Shown: piece after piece, positions 47,834 to 56,857 of the stretch
Numbering within the stretch: position 1 is the first letter of the stretch
Layout: the number at the start of each line of letters is the position of its first letter
DNA from: Bradyrhizobium sp.
GTDB taxonomy: Bacteria; Pseudomonadota; Alphaproteobacteria; Rhizobiales; Beijerinckiaceae
NCBI GenBank assembly: GCA_004799435.1
Contig: SSMV01000025.1
Span: 1 to 64,000 of the forward strand
Direction: 5' to 3'
DNA length: 64,000 nucleotides
Position numbers and translations under genes: made by a program
The notes under the pieces: model-generated
Databases searched by the model: none
Told to the model about the DNA's origin: nothing
The model's input: only the letters and a program-made list of their open reading frames with translations

Positions 47834-47911
47834 ATGGGACGCGGAATTCTGCTTTGGCTCATCGGCGTGCCGATCCCGATCATCATTCTGATTTCGCTGC
47901 TCTACCACTGA
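47834..47911 (+). CDS. 25-residue membrane micropeptide
   Basis: The frame ATG 47834 to TGA 47911 encodes a peptide that starts MGRGILLWLIGVPIP and ends ISLLYH. It is one hydrophobic span with a proline kink. A GGGG sequence lies six bases before the ATG. I recall very similar tiny proteins of this kind being widely conserved in Hyphomicrobiales and annotated only as hypothetical. A hairpin (47917-47933) separates it from the next membrane-protein gene. The function is unknown. Confidence 0.7.
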   Translation: MGRGILLWLIGVPIPIIILISLLYH

Positions 47912-47979
47912 ACGTCTCGCGCGCCGCGCGCGAAGCTTCAGGCCGAAATCTTTTTAAGGCGAACGACGAGGAATAGACG

Positions 47980-48894
47980 ATGACGGACACTGTCATGCGA
48001 TTGCAGAGCGCAAGGCGCGAAACAACCTCGGCTTCGGGCGTTTCCTGGGGCGCGATCATCGCTGGCGCGATTGTCGCTTCGGCCTTCTCGCTCGCGCTTG
48101 TGGCGCTGGGCGCCGGCATAGGTCTGATTTCGGTCTCGCCCTGGTCGAGTGCAAATCCTTCGGTGGCGACCTTCGGCGTGCTCGCCGGAGCTTGGCTCAT
48201 CGCGGTGCAGCTTTTCGCCTCCGGGCTTGGCGGCTATCTCGCCGGCCGCCTGCGCGCCGGCTGGAGCGAAACGCACGAGGACGAAATCTATTTTCGCGAC
48301 ACGTCGCATGGCCTGCTGGTTTGGGCGCTCGGCGCGGTCATCAGCGCCTCGCTTCTCGCCTCGGCTGTGTCGTCGATCGCCAGCGGCGCGGCTTCGCTTG
48401 CCGGCGGCGCTGCGCATGCAGCCGCGTCGACCGCGCAGGCAGGCGCTGTCGCCGGCGCCGCTATGGCCCAACCCGACCGTCCGGCGGGCGGCGCTGGCGC
48501 GATGACGGGCTATTTCACCGATATGCTGTTTCGCGCCGATCATCCGATCGCCGCCGACCCGGCCGCCGACGCTCAGGCGACCCGGATTCTTGCCGTGAGC
48601 GCCGCTTCCGGCGACATGTCGAGCGCCGACAAGGGCTATCTGTCGCAACTCGTCGCTTCGCGCGCCGGTCTCAGCCAGGCCGACGCCGACAAGCGCGTCG
48701 CCGATGTCTTCGATCAGTCGCAGCAGGCCAAGACCAAGGCGGCTGACGCCGCCAAGACCGCCGCCGACGCGGCCCGCAAGACCGGCGTCTATGTCGCGCT
48801 CTGGGCTTTCATCGCGCTGCTGGTCGGGGCCCTGTCCGCCAGTTACATGGCGACCGTCGGCGGCCGCGTTCGCGACGAGGCGCCGATCGCCTGA
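47980..48894 (+). CDS. Conserved multi-span membrane protein, unknown function
   Basis: A 304-residue protein with membrane segments at about 23-47, 64-85, 112-135 and 274-294, and an Ala/Asp-rich, probably helical stretch between about 160 and 270 (SQQAKTKAADAAKTAADAAR). The parts SGVSWGAIIAGAIVASAFSL and GGYLAGRLRAGW recall hypothetical proteins common in Alphaproteobacteria. I do not know a function. It is 68 bases after the micropeptide gene. Confidence 0.75.
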   Translation: MTDTVMRLQSARRETTSASGVSWGAIIAGAIVASAFSLALVALGAGIGLISVSPWSSANPSVATFGVLAGAWLIAVQLFASGLGGYLAGRLRAGWSETHEDEIYFRDTSHGLLVWALGAVISASLLASAVSSIASGAASLAGGAAHAAASTAQAGAVAGAAMAQPDRPAGGAGAMTGYFTDMLFRADHPIAADPAADAQATRILAVSAASGDMSSADKGYLSQLVASRAGLSQADADKRVADVFDQSQQAKTKAADAAKTAADAARKTGVYVALWAFIALLVGALSASYMATVGGRVRDEAPIA

Positions 48895-48914
48895 CCTCTT
48901 TGGCGGTAATCCTC

Positions 48915-49133
48915 ATGCCGGGTGATGGGATGATCAGGAAACAGCCCAAACCGAAGAGCGAACAGGATCGCGACCTCTCGCGCGCTCTGGAAGAGACCTT
49001 CCCGGCGAGCGACCCGCCGGCGGCAATCGAACCCGGCGGCGGGATAACCGGTCCCGAGGCCGCCCGATCGCCCGATTCGAGCGGTAAAACAGCGTCAAAA
49101 CGCCTGAGCGGGCGACAAAAGGGGACCGGTTGA
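48915..49133 (+). CDS. Small acidic protein with LEETFPASDPPA motif
   Basis: A 72-residue hydrophilic protein. DLSRALEETFPASDPPA is a motif I have seen in many short uncharacterised proteobacterial proteins. ATG codons at 48915 and 48930 are both possible starts. Its stop codon lies inside the -35 box of the next promoter, so it is packed tightly against the rpsM operon. Confidence 0.6.
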   Translation: MPGDGMIRKQPKPKSEQDRDLSRALEETFPASDPPAAIEPGGGITGPEAARSPDSSGKTASKRLSGRQKGTG

Positions 49134-49158
49134 CGCCCCGGCGTCCCCTCTTTATATA
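49130..49158 (+). promoter_or_regulatory. Strong sigma-70 promoter of the rpsM operon
   Basis: TTGACG (49130-49135), a 17-base spacer, TATATA (49153-49158). Both boxes are near consensus and the spacing is ideal, so this is the clearest housekeeping promoter in the window. Confidence 0.8.
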
Positions 49159-49181
49159 CCAGCCATCCCGAATGCGTTCTG

Positions 49182-49210
49182 GGTCCCGGCGCTTGCAAGC
49201 GCGTGGGACC
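49182..49210 (+). promoter_or_regulatory. Leader hairpin of the rpsM operon, possible attenuator
   Basis: The outer stem GGTCCC/GGGACC encloses the 14-base palindrome GCGCTTGCAAGCGC, and TTTT follows at once. The whole resembles a short intrinsic terminator about 15-45 bases after the expected start of transcription and 110 bases before rpsM. It could be a control point for the operon. Confidence 0.5.
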
Positions 49211-49320
49211 TTTTGCGCTTTGGGACGCTTGGCATGGGCCGGCCTCCACCGGACGCCAGGGAACGATAACCGCAGCGCGCGGGCCTCGGCCCTCTGCGCC
49301 GCCGATATGGAGCGAAGAGC

Positions 49321-49689
49321 TTGGCCCGTATTGCAGGCGTCAATATCCCCACGAATAAGCGCGTGATCATCGCGCTTCAATATATCCATGGCATCGGCGC
49401 CAAGAAGGCCGAGGAGATCTGCGAGAAGGTGCATATTCCGGCCGAGCGGCGCGTGGCGCAGCTCAGTGACGCGGAAGTGCTGCAGATTCGCGAAACGATT
49501 GACCGAGACTATATGGTCGAAGGCGATCTGCGGCGCGAAGTTGCGATTAACATCAAGCGTCTGATGGATCTGGGCGCCTATCGCGGCCTGCGCCACCGCA
49601 AGCAATTGCCGGTGCGCGGCCAGCGCACGCACACCAACGCCCGCACGCGCAAGGGCAAGGCCAAGGCGATCGCCGGCAAGAAGAAGTGA
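49321..49689 (+). CDS. rpsM: 30S ribosomal protein S13
   Basis: A 122-residue S13, with [15 protein letters not shown] at the start and [16 protein letters not shown] near the end; the basic tail contacts tRNAs and the 30S head. The start codon is TTG, preceded by GGAGCGAAGAGC. It opens the rpsM-rpsK-rpoA-rplQ operon. Confidence 0.97.
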   Translation: MARIAGVNIPTNKRVIIALQYIHGIGAKKAEEICEKVHIPAERRVAQLSDAEVLQIRETIDRDYMVEGDLRREVAINIKRLMDLGAYRGLRHRKQLPVRGQRTHTNARTRKGKAKAIAGKKK

Positions 49690-49758
49690 TCGCCACTCGC
49701 CGGATTGCAAATCTCTGACGGTTTTTCGCGCTGCTGGCGCGTTTGAAGGACGGACTTA

Positions 49759-50148
49759 ATGGCCAAGGAAGCAACCCGCGTTCGCCGCCGCGAACGCAAG
49801 AACATCGTGTCGGGCGTCGCCCATGTGAACTCCTCGTTCAACAACACGATGATCACCATCACCGACGCGCAGGGCAACACGATTTCCTGGTCGTCGGCCG
49901 GCACCATGGGTTTCAAGGGCTCGCGCAAGTCGACGCCTTTCGCCGCCCAGATGGCGGCCGAGGACGCGGTCAAGAAAGCGTCCGAGCACGGCATGCGCAC
50001 GCTGGAAGTCGAAGTGTCGGGCCCCGGTTCGGGCCGCGAGTCGGCGCTGCGCGCCATCCAGGCGGCCGGTTTCAACGTCACCTCGATCCGCGATGTGACG
50101 CCGATCCCGCATAACGGCTGCCGCCCCCGCAAGCGTCGCCGCGTCTGA
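49759..50148 (+). CDS. rpsK: 30S ribosomal protein S11
   Basis: A 129-residue S11 of the 30S platform. [34 protein letters not shown] and [14 protein letters not shown] are family signatures. It lies 69 bases after rpsM. Confidence 0.97.
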   Translation: MAKEATRVRRRERKNIVSGVAHVNSSFNNTMITITDAQGNTISWSSAGTMGFKGSRKSTPFAAQMAAEDAVKKASEHGMRTLEVEVSGPGSGRESALRAIQAAGFNVTSIRDVTPIPHNGCRPRKRRRV

Positions 50149-50239
50149 GTCCTGATTCCGCGCGGCTTCGCGAGCCGCGTTCCGCGTCGTCCCTTTAAGG
50201 GTGCGGCGCGTCCCCCCGTCGAACGGAAGGCTCACTGCT

Positions 50240-51256
50240 GTGATTCAGAAGAACTGGCAAGAACTCATCAAGCCCAAGAAGCTCGAAGTCACGCGCGGCG
50301 ACGATCCGCGCCGGGTCGCCACGGTCGTCGCCGAGCCGCTTGAGCGCGGCTTCGGCCAGACGCTCGGCAATTCGCTGCGTCGGGTGCTGCTGTCGTCGCT
50401 GCAAGGCGCCGCGGTGACCTCGATTCACATCGACGGCGTGCTGCACGAGTTCTCGTCGATCCCCGGCGTTCGCGAGGACGTCGTCGACATCGTGCTCAAC
50501 GTCAAGGACATCGCCGTCAAGATGCAGGGCGAAGGCGTCAAGCGCCTCATCCTCAAAAAGCGCGGTCCCGGCGTCGTCACAGCCGGCGACATCCAGACGA
50601 CCGGCGACATTCAGATTCTCAATCCGCAGCTCGTCATTTGCACGCTCGACGAGGGCGCCGACATCCGCATCGAATTCACCGTCGCGGCGGGCAAGGGCTA
50701 TGTCCCGGCCGACCGCAACCGCGCCGAGGACTCGCCGATCGGCCTGATGCCGATCGACAGTCTCTATTCGCCGGTGCGCAAGGTTTCGTACCGGGTTGAA
50801 AACACCCGCGAGGGCCAGGACCTCGACAAGGACAAGCTGACGATGACGATCGAGACCAACGGCTCGATCACGCCCGAGGATGCGCTGGCCTATGCCGCGC
50901 GCATCTTGCAGGACCAGCTCGCGGTGTTCGTCACCTTCGAGGAGCCGCGTCGCGAGGAGGCGCAGCACGCCATTCCGGAGCTCGCCTTCAATCCGGCGCT
51001 GCTGAAGAAGGTCGACGAGCTCGAGCTTTCCGTGCGCTCGGCCAATTGCCTGAAGAACGACAACATCACCTACATCGGCGATCTGATCCAGAAGACCGAG
51101 AGCGAGATGCTGCGCACGCCGAATTTCGGCCGCAAGTCGCTCAATGAGATCAAGGAAGTGCTGGCGCAGATGGGCCTGCACCTCGGCATGGAAGTGACCG
51201 GCTGGCCGCCGGAGAATATCGAAGAGCTGGCGAAGCGCTTCGAGGAACATTACTGA
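50240..51256 (+). CDS. rpoA: RNA polymerase alpha subunit
   Basis: A 338-residue alpha subunit. The N-terminal domain (dimerisation, beta/beta' binding) includes [19 protein letters not shown], and the C-terminal domain (UP element and activator contacts) includes [20 protein letters not shown] and [15 protein letters not shown]. The start is the GTG at 50240 ([16 protein letters not shown]). Confidence 0.98.
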   Translation: MIQKNWQELIKPKKLEVTRGDDPRRVATVVAEPLERGFGQTLGNSLRRVLLSSLQGAAVTSIHIDGVLHEFSSIPGVREDVVDIVLNVKDIAVKMQGEGVKRLILKKRGPGVVTAGDIQTTGDIQILNPQLVICTLDEGADIRIEFTVAAGKGYVPADRNRAEDSPIGLMPIDSLYSPVRKVSYRVENTREGQDLDKDKLTMTIETNGSITPEDALAYAARILQDQLAVFVTFEEPRREEAQHAIPELAFNPALLKKVDELELSVRSANCLKNDNITYIGDLIQKTESEMLRTPNFGRKSLNEIKEVLAQMGLHLGMEVTGWPPENIEELAKRFEEHY

Positions 51257-51347
51257 GCGATTCCCTCTCCCGCTTGCGGGGGATGGGAATAAAACAAACG
51301 GCCGTACCTTGGCACGGCGGCCGTAGACCCGAGAAGGAGACCGCCAA

Positions 51348-51764
51348 ATGTACCACGGACGCGCGAAGCGCCGTTTCAACCGCACGGCCGAACATCGTCA
51401 GGCGATGTTCGCCAATATGGCTCAGGCGCTGATCAAGCACGAGCAGATCGTCACCACGCTGCCCAAGGCGAAGGATCTTCGCCCGGTGGTCGAAAAGCTG
51501 GTGACGCTGTGCAAGCGCGGCGATCTCCATGCCCGCCGCCTCGCCATTTCCCGTCTGCGCGACGAAGCTTTGGTCAAGAAGCTGATCGACGTGATCGGGC
51601 CGCGCTACAAGGACCGTCACGGCGGCTACACGCGCATCATGAAGGCGGGATTTCGTCCCGGCGACAATGCGGCGATGGCGGTGATCGAGTTCGTCGATCG
51701 TGACGTCGAGGCCAAGGGCAAGGACTCTGGGCCGAAGCCGGAGCGGGCGGCGGCCGAGGGCTAA
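51348..51764 (+). CDS. rplQ: 50S ribosomal protein L17
   Basis: A 138-residue L17. [32 protein letters not shown] and [19 protein letters not shown] are conserved. The C-terminal tail is short and basic. It is the last gene of the operon, followed by a strong terminator. Confidence 0.97.
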   Translation: MYHGRAKRRFNRTAEHRQAMFANMAQALIKHEQIVTTLPKAKDLRPVVEKLVTLCKRGDLHARRLAISRLRDEALVKKLIDVIGPRYKDRHGGYTRIMKAGFRPGDNAAMAVIEFVDRDVEAKGKDSGPKPERAAAEG

Positions 51765-51803
51765 GGCCCGATCGCGCGTTTCAATAACTTCGCCATCAAT
51801 AAA

Positions 51804-51836
51804 AAAGACGCGGCCATTGGCCGCGTCTTTCTTTTT
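51804..51836 (+). terminator. Intrinsic terminator of the rpsM-rplQ operon
   Basis: A perfect 12-base-pair stem (AAAGACGCGGCC and GGCCGCGTCTTT) with a three-base loop, followed by CTTTTT. Confidence 0.92.
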
Positions 51837-51873
51837 GCGTTGAGCGCCGCGCGCGTTTCGCGAAGCCTCTGCC

Positions 51874-53073
51874 CTAGTGGCAGGCCGGCTCGCCGGGATG
51901 GCCGCAGGCGCGATCCGGCTTGCCGCCGCCTTGCGGCTTGGATTGCGGCCCCGGTCCTGGCTCGGGCTTCGGCCGGTCCATCTTCATCTCGGGCTGAGGC
52001 TTCGTCGGCTCGGGCTTGGGCTGCTCCATCTTCATCTCGGGCTTGGTTGGCTCGGGCTTCGGCGTCTCGAATTTCTTCTCCTCGGAGCGAGTCGGCGTGG
52101 GCGTCGGCTTGGGCTCCTCGGTCTTGAGCTCCATCGGAGTCTTGGTCGGCTCAGGCTTGGTCGGCTCGACCTTGGGCGTCTCGAACTTGTTGTCGGATGG
52201 CGGCTTGGTCGCCTCCGTCTTTGGCTCGTCCATCTTCTTCTCGTTCGGCGTCTTGCTCGGCTCGGGCGTAGCGCCACCCTGCGTCGGCAATGGGCCGCCC
52301 GCGGCCTTGGCGCCGACGACGCCTTCGCCCTTGAAGGCGCCCGGTTTGGCGGTCGCAGCGATGCGCGGCTTGCCCTTGTTTTCGGAAACGAAGGCTGAGT
52401 CGGTACGGCTCGCGACGCGCGCGTTGTGCAGCTGGTCCTTGGTCGGCGCGACGTGCTGTTCCTTGGCGGCCGCGATTTCCGCGTCGGTCGGTTTGGCGTC
52501 GACGCCGTTCGGCCCGTTGAAGCTCACGCGATTGTCCTCGCGCACGGTGACCGACTGATTATAGACATTGACGATCTTGACCTCGCCAATGTTGGTGACC
52601 GAGCGGTTGTAGAAGAACCGGCCATTGTCCCAACGGCCGCCCTCGAAACCGGCCCCGCCATAGCCGAAGCCATAGGCGACGCCGCCGTAGAAGCCGACAT
52701 GCTCGCCCCAATAGCCGCGATGGAAGCCGTAGACGCCGCCCACGAAGGCCCAATAGCCGGGCGTCCAAAGCAGGCCGGGCTGCGGCGGCTCGACCCAGGT
52801 GCCGGGCACCCAGAAATAGTCGTAACCGTTCCAGGCCCAATAGCCGGGCGTCCAGATGTCGCCATCGGTGGGAATCGGCGGTTGGTCGTAGTCAGGCAGC
52901 GGCGGCGGGGCGTCGTCGGCGTAAACCGTAACGCCGAGGGCTGCGGGGCCGGCCGCGGCGCCGTCGGGCGCGGACGGGCAGCTGCAGGCCTGGGCGGAGG
53001 CGGGAGCGACCTGCATTGCAAAAAGGCTGGCGCCGAGAAGGCTCGACAGCATCAGAGGTCGAAGATTTCGCAT
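51874..53073 (-). CDS. Secreted YxWVPGxW-repeat protein with Pro/Lys/Glu-rich tail
   Basis: A 399-residue protein. The ATG at 53073 begins a signal peptide (about residues 1-27, cut after ASA). The first part has repeats of the type GYWAWNG, YFWVPGTW, GLLWTPGYW and HRGYWGEHVGFYGG, as in the YXWGXW-repeat proteins of Bradyrhizobium and relatives. The last 160 residues are low complexity, with KPEPTKP and KMEQPKPEP blocks, and probably cross or lie on the cell wall. The C-terminus ends in CGHPGEPACH. The function is unknown. Confidence 0.8.
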   Translation of the reverse strand: MRNLRPLMLSSLLGASLFAMQVAPASAQACSCPSAPDGAAAGPAALGVTVYADDAPPPLPDYDQPPIPTDGDIWTPGYWAWNGYDYFWVPGTWVEPPQPGLLWTPGYWAFVGGVYGFHRGYWGEHVGFYGGVAYGFGYGGAGFEGGRWDNGRFFYNRSVTNIGEVKIVNVYNQSVTVREDNRVSFNGPNGVDAKPTDAEIAAAKEQHVAPTKDQLHNARVASRTDSAFVSENKGKPRIAATAKPGAFKGEGVVGAKAAGGPLPTQGGATPEPSKTPNEKKMDEPKTEATKPPSDNKFETPKVEPTKPEPTKTPMELKTEEPKPTPTPTRSEEKKFETPKPEPTKPEMKMEQPKPEPTKPQPEMKMDRPKPEPGPGPQSKPQGGGKPDRACGHPGEPACH

Positions 53074-53225
53074 GCTGGGTTCCGTCCTGTTGGGAAAAGG
53101 GTCGCTTGTTTGGCGAGAAAAGCGAGAAAGCCGAACGACTTCGCCCGCGTTCGGCAAGGCGCCGAAGCGATGTCCTGTTCGCTTCAACTCGCCGTGAACA
53201 CTTAGGTTCCACCGCCTGAATTTGT

Positions 53226-53250
53226 CATGAATGCTTGACGGCGATTCATG
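53226..53250. promoter_or_regulatory. Palindrome upstream of the aldo/keto reductase
   Basis: CATGAAT and ATTCATG form a perfect 7-base inverted repeat around an 11-base spacer that includes TTGACG. It lies between two divergent genes and may be an operator that covers a -35 box. Confidence 0.35.
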
Positions 53251-53353
53251 GGCCGATCAGGGGCTGAACTGCGGCGAAGGGCGCGCCGGGGCAATCCTTG
53301 TCGCGGCGAAACTGGCATGTTAGCAACGCGCCGGAACGAAATATTGGAGGAAA

Positions 53354-54334
53354 ATGATGGCGCCGACGAACATGAACAACGTCCGCCTCGGGCGGACAAA
53401 TCTGTTCGTTTCGCCGATTTGTTTCGGCACGTCAGGTCTCGGCGACATGCCCGACACCTATGGCTACAAGGTCGAGGTCGACCGGGCGATGGCGACCCTC
53501 AACGCCATTTTCGATGGGCCGACCAATTTCATCGACACATCGCGCATCTACGGCATGGGACGCAGCGAAGCGCGCATCGGCGCGGCAATTCGCGAGCGCG
53601 GCGGCCTGCCCAAAGGCTTCGTCGTCTCGACCAAACTGGACCGCGATCCCGAGACCAATGTCTTCAACGCCGGGCAGGCGCGCCGCTCGCTCGAGCAGAG
53701 CCTCAAAACGCTTGGCCTCGACCATATCGACCTTCTCCACCTCCACGATCCCGAACATGCGGTCTCGATCACTGACGCGACGAGCCGCGAGGGCGCGCTG
53801 GGCGAGCTGTTCCGCATGCGTGAGGAAGGCCTGGCCAAAGCGGTCGGCATCGCGGCCGGGCGGGTCGACATCATGACGCCGCTGCTGCGCGACTGGGACT
53901 TCGACGCGCTCATCACCCACAATCGCTTCACGCTCCCCAATCGCAACGCCGGTCCGATGATGGATCTCGCCGTGGCCAAGGGGATCGCGGTGCTCAACGC
54001 CGCGCCTTACGCCGGCGGCGTGCTGGCCAAGGGATCGGGCGCTTTTCGTCGCTATGTCTATCAGGAGGCGACCGACGAGACGCTCAGCCCGATCCGCCGC
54101 ATCGAGGAGATTTGCGAGCGGCACAATGTGCCGCCGGGCGCCGCCGCGCTGCAGTTTTCGATGCGCGACCCGCGGGTCCTCTCGACGGTCTGCGGCGTCA
54201 GCAAGCCGGAACGCGTCGCCGAAACCCTGCAATGGGCTTCCTTTCCCATTCCCGACGCAATGTGGGCGGAACTCGACGCCTTGCCCTTCGCTGCCGACGA
54301 TCCCGAGGCGACGCGCGACTATAAGCTCGGCTGA
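53354..54334 (+). CDS. Aldo/keto reductase, D-threo-aldose dehydrogenase type
   Basis: A 326-residue AKR TIM-barrel enzyme that uses NAD(P)H. The catalytic set can be seen: Asp and Tyr in NFIDTSRIYGMG, Lys in VVSTKLDRD and His in LLHLHDPEH. It resembles D-threo-aldose 1-dehydrogenase/L-fucose dehydrogenase relatives; the exact sugar or aldehyde is unknown. The start is set by GGAGG before ATG 53354. Confidence 0.88.
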   Translation: MMAPTNMNNVRLGRTNLFVSPICFGTSGLGDMPDTYGYKVEVDRAMATLNAIFDGPTNFIDTSRIYGMGRSEARIGAAIRERGGLPKGFVVSTKLDRDPETNVFNAGQARRSLEQSLKTLGLDHIDLLHLHDPEHAVSITDATSREGALGELFRMREEGLAKAVGIAAGRVDIMTPLLRDWDFDALITHNRFTLPNRNAGPMMDLAVAKGIAVLNAAPYAGGVLAKGSGAFRRYVYQEATDETLSPIRRIEEICERHNVPPGAAALQFSMRDPRVLSTVCGVSKPERVAETLQWASFPIPDAMWAELDALPFAADDPEATRDYKLG

Positions 54335-54534
54335 GCGGCCGGCTCGGGAACGCGCCTGGGGACAGCGGTTGCGCATCCTCCGCCAGGGCTTGCGGGCCGC
54401 CTCACTCGCCGCAACAATCCGCCGCCGCCCGGCCTGCGCGGCAAGCGGGGTGCGGATTGAAGATATCCGCGTCCCGCGCCGGTCGGGGGGCAAAGCGGAC
54501 GGCGGTCAACGCCGCCGGAGCGAGGGGGAGACAC

Positions 54535-54906
54535 ATGAAATCCTATGACTCTAATTTCATCGCCATCGGCGCGCTTTGGCTGGTCGTTGGCATGCTGCTC
54601 GGCATCGGCATGGGCGCGAGCCATGATTTCACGCTCGCCCCGCTGCATGCTCACATCAATCTGATCGGCTTCGTGTGTCACAGCATCTTCGGCCTCGCCT
54701 ATCGCAGCTGGCCGGGGCTCAAGACTTCGGCGCTGGCGCCCTATCAGTTCTGGATCTTCGTCATCGCCGCGCCGATCACGCTGCTCGGCCTCTATTTCAC
54801 CGTGACGGGCGGCCCCGAACTTCCGACGATCGTCGGCTCGATCGCCATTCTGATCGGCGCGGTGCTCTTCGCCGTGATGATCTGGATGGAGCGCATGCGC
54901 TCGTAA
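54535..54906 (+). CDS. Small four-span membrane protein with conserved histidines
   Basis: A 123-residue protein from the ATG at 54535 (behind GAGGGGGAG). It has four membrane segments. SHDFTLAPLHAHINLIGFVCHSIF-like histidines in the second segment (PLHAHINLIGF) look like heme ligands and resemble a short piece of heme-copper oxidase subunit I, and such proteins are common in proteobacteria. Heme binding is an inference. Confidence 0.7.
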   Translation: MKSYDSNFIAIGALWLVVGMLLGIGMGASHDFTLAPLHAHINLIGFVCHSIFGLAYRSWPGLKTSALAPYQFWIFVIAAPITLLGLYFTVTGGPELPTIVGSIAILIGAVLFAVMIWMERMRS

Positions 54907-54919
54907 GACACGGCCCAAG

Positions 54920-54954
54920 CGGACGGCGTGAGCGGATTGCCGCGCCGTCCGTTT
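54920..54954. terminator. Bidirectional terminator-like hairpin
   Basis: CGGACGGCG and CGCCGTCCG pair perfectly around a 14-17-base loop, followed by TTTG on the plus strand. It lies between two convergent genes. Confidence 0.5.
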
Positions 54955-54971
54955 GAGGCGAAAGTGGCGCG

Positions 54972-55523
54972 CTAGGCGGCCGTCAGGCCCAGCGCTTCGA
55001 CGATCTTCTGCACTTCCTGGCCTGTGGGGGCCGTCGCGTCGACGGTGATGACAGGTTCGTCAGGCGCCGGTTCTTCGAGCGTCTCGAACTGGCTGTGCAG
55101 TAAAGACGCCGGCATATATTCGTGATGCCGGGCGCGCACGCGCTCGGCGATCACCGCCTCCGAGGCCTTCAAATAGACGAAACGCAGATCGGGTCGCGCC
55201 GCGAGCAGGCGCTGACGATAGGCGCGCGTAAGCGCCGAGCAGGTGACGACGCCCGAACGACCCTCCGAGGCCCAGGCTTTCAATTGTTCGCCAATACGGT
55301 CGAGCCATGGCGCGCGGTCCGCGTCATTGAGCGGAATCCCGCGCCGCATCTTTTCGACATTGGCGGCGGGGTGGAAACTGTCACCCTCCGCCATCTCCCA
55401 ACCCAGACGTTTAGCGAGCTCGACGCCGATGGTGGATTTTCCGCTGCCCGACACGCCCATGACGACGACCGCTCGGGAAGCCGTCGCGCGGTCGTCGTCG
55501 TTTTGACGCCTGCTCTCGTCCAT
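54972..55523 (-). CDS. gntK: Gluconokinase (GntK type)
   Basis: A 183-residue kinase that makes 6-phosphogluconate. Walker A is VMGVSGSGKST, followed by the family's EGDSFHPAANVEKMRRGIPLND-type region (GDSFHPAANVEKM), and SALTRAYRQRL and LLHSQFETLE. The start is the ATG at 55523 behind GGAGC. It follows the transporter gene by 32 bases. Confidence 0.93.
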   Translation of the reverse strand: MDESRRQNDDDRATASRAVVVMGVSGSGKSTIGVELAKRLGWEMAEGDSFHPAANVEKMRRGIPLNDADRAPWLDRIGEQLKAWASEGRSGVVTCSALTRAYRQRLLAARPDLRFVYLKASEAVIAERVRARHHEYMPASLLHSQFETLEEPAPDEPVITVDATAPTGQEVQKIVEALGLTAA

Positions 55524-55555
55524 GGCGGCTTGCTCCAAACCGCGATCGTCGCGGC

Positions 55556-56857
55556 TTACGTTGCTCGCTGGGATGCGGGGGGCTCGGCGATCGGTTCGAT
55601 CCGGCCAAGCAGCACGATGTAAGCAAGAATGCCGATCAGCAGCACGATCCCGGCAACAAGGAAGGCGGTCGAGAAGGAATTGGTTTGCCCGACCAAAAAG
55701 CCGGTCACCGCCGGCGCGGCGGCGCCCATGAGATTGTTGAAGAAGTTCATGATGCCGCCGATCGTTCCGGTGCCGCCCTTCGGCGCGATCAGCGACGGGA
55801 TCGACCAGCCGACCGGCGCCGCCGCGGCGAGCCCGCTGAGGGCGATCGAGATCCAGACGATCGCCCAGATTGGATCGGTCGTCATGGTGGCGCCAAAGAC
55901 CGCCAGGCCGAGAATCATTCCGGTCACCAGAACGGTCTTGCGCACGCCCGTTTCGTCGTAGCCGCGCGCAATCATCGTGTCGATCAACCAGCCGCCGACG
56001 ACGAGATCGGCGATGGTCGCGCAGCCCCAGGGGATCGCGGCGTAGCCGGCGGATTTGATGATGCTCATATGCATCTCGGAGACGAGATAGCCGGGCAACC
56101 AGGTGAGGAACAGATAGAAGGAATATCCATAGGCCGCGAAGCCAATGGTGAGACCCCAGACCTTCCGGTTGAGCGCCAGATAACCGAGCATCGCAAAGGG
56201 GCTGGCGTGCGACTCGCCCTCGGGCGCGGCGCCGCCCGCGACGATGTAATTGCGCTCTTCGGCGCTGAGTTGCGCATCGGCGCTCGGATCGCGATAGAGG
56301 AAATAATAGGCGAGGAAATAGGCGAAGCTCAGCAGCGCGGTGATTCCGAACGCCCAGCGCCAGCCGAACCACACGATCGACACCGCCACCAGCGGTACGC
56401 CGACGACATTGGAGAATTTCGCCGCTGCGTCGAAGATCGCCGTCGCCATCGCGCGCTCGCGACGCGGGAACCAATAGCCGGTCGCCTTGGCGTTGGCGGG
56501 AAAGGCCGGCGCCTCGGCGACGCCGAGCAGAAAGCGCGCGGCAACGATCGCGCCGAAGCCATTGGCGAAAGCGACTGCGCCCGAGGCGACGCCCCACAGG
56601 AACGCGCCGATTCGGCTGACCCGCGTGACGCCGAAACGGTCGAGCACCAGGCCGACCGGGATCTGAAGAAAGGCGTAGGACCAGAAGAAGGCGCTGAACA
56701 GCAAGCCAAGGTCTCCGGGCGTCAGACCGAACTCCTTCTGGAGTTCCGGTCCGGCGACCGAGAGATTCACCCGGTCGAAATAATTGATGAGAATCCCGAC
56801 CCCGAGCAAGACGCCGATGAGCCACCGGCGCCGTCCGACGCTTCGCATCTGAGCCAT
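55556..56857 (-). CDS. MFS transporter, anion:cation symporter type (sugar acid uptake)
   Basis: A 433-residue major facilitator with 12 spans, of the ACS family (GudP/GarP/ExuT group), which takes up hexuronates, glucarate or galactonate. GVGILINYFDRVNLSVAGP at the first span and FYLFLTWLPGYL are typical. Co-direction with gluconokinase suggests uptake of gluconate or a related sugar acid. The start at 56857 follows GGGAGGG. Confidence 0.88.
   Translation of the reverse strand: MAQMRSVGRRRWLIGVLLGVGILINYFDRVNLSVAGPELQKEFGLTPGDLGLLFSAFFWSYAFLQIPVGLVLDRFGVTRVSRIGAFLWGVASGAVAFANGFGAIVAARFLLGVAEAPAFPANAKATGYWFPRRERAMATAIFDAAAKFSNVVGVPLVAVSIVWFGWRWAFGITALLSFAYFLAYYFLYRDPSADAQLSAEERNYIVAGGAAPEGESHASPFAMLGYLALNRKVWGLTIGFAAYGYSFYLFLTWLPGYLVSEMHMSIIKSAGYAAIPWGCATIADLVVGGWLIDTMIARGYDETGVRKTVLVTGMILGLAVFGATMTTDPIWAIVWISIALSGLAAAAPVGWSIPSLIAPKGGTGTIGGIMNFFNNLMGAAAPAVTGFLVGQTNSFSTAFLVAGIVLLIGILAYIVLLGRIEPIAEPPASQRAT

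Noticed and set aside
54972..56825. An apparent 617-residue fusion ending in gluconokinase
   Set aside because: The first two thirds are an arginine-rich shadow of the transporter gene in a shifted frame. The ATG at 55523 with its ribosome site starts a full-length gluconokinase.
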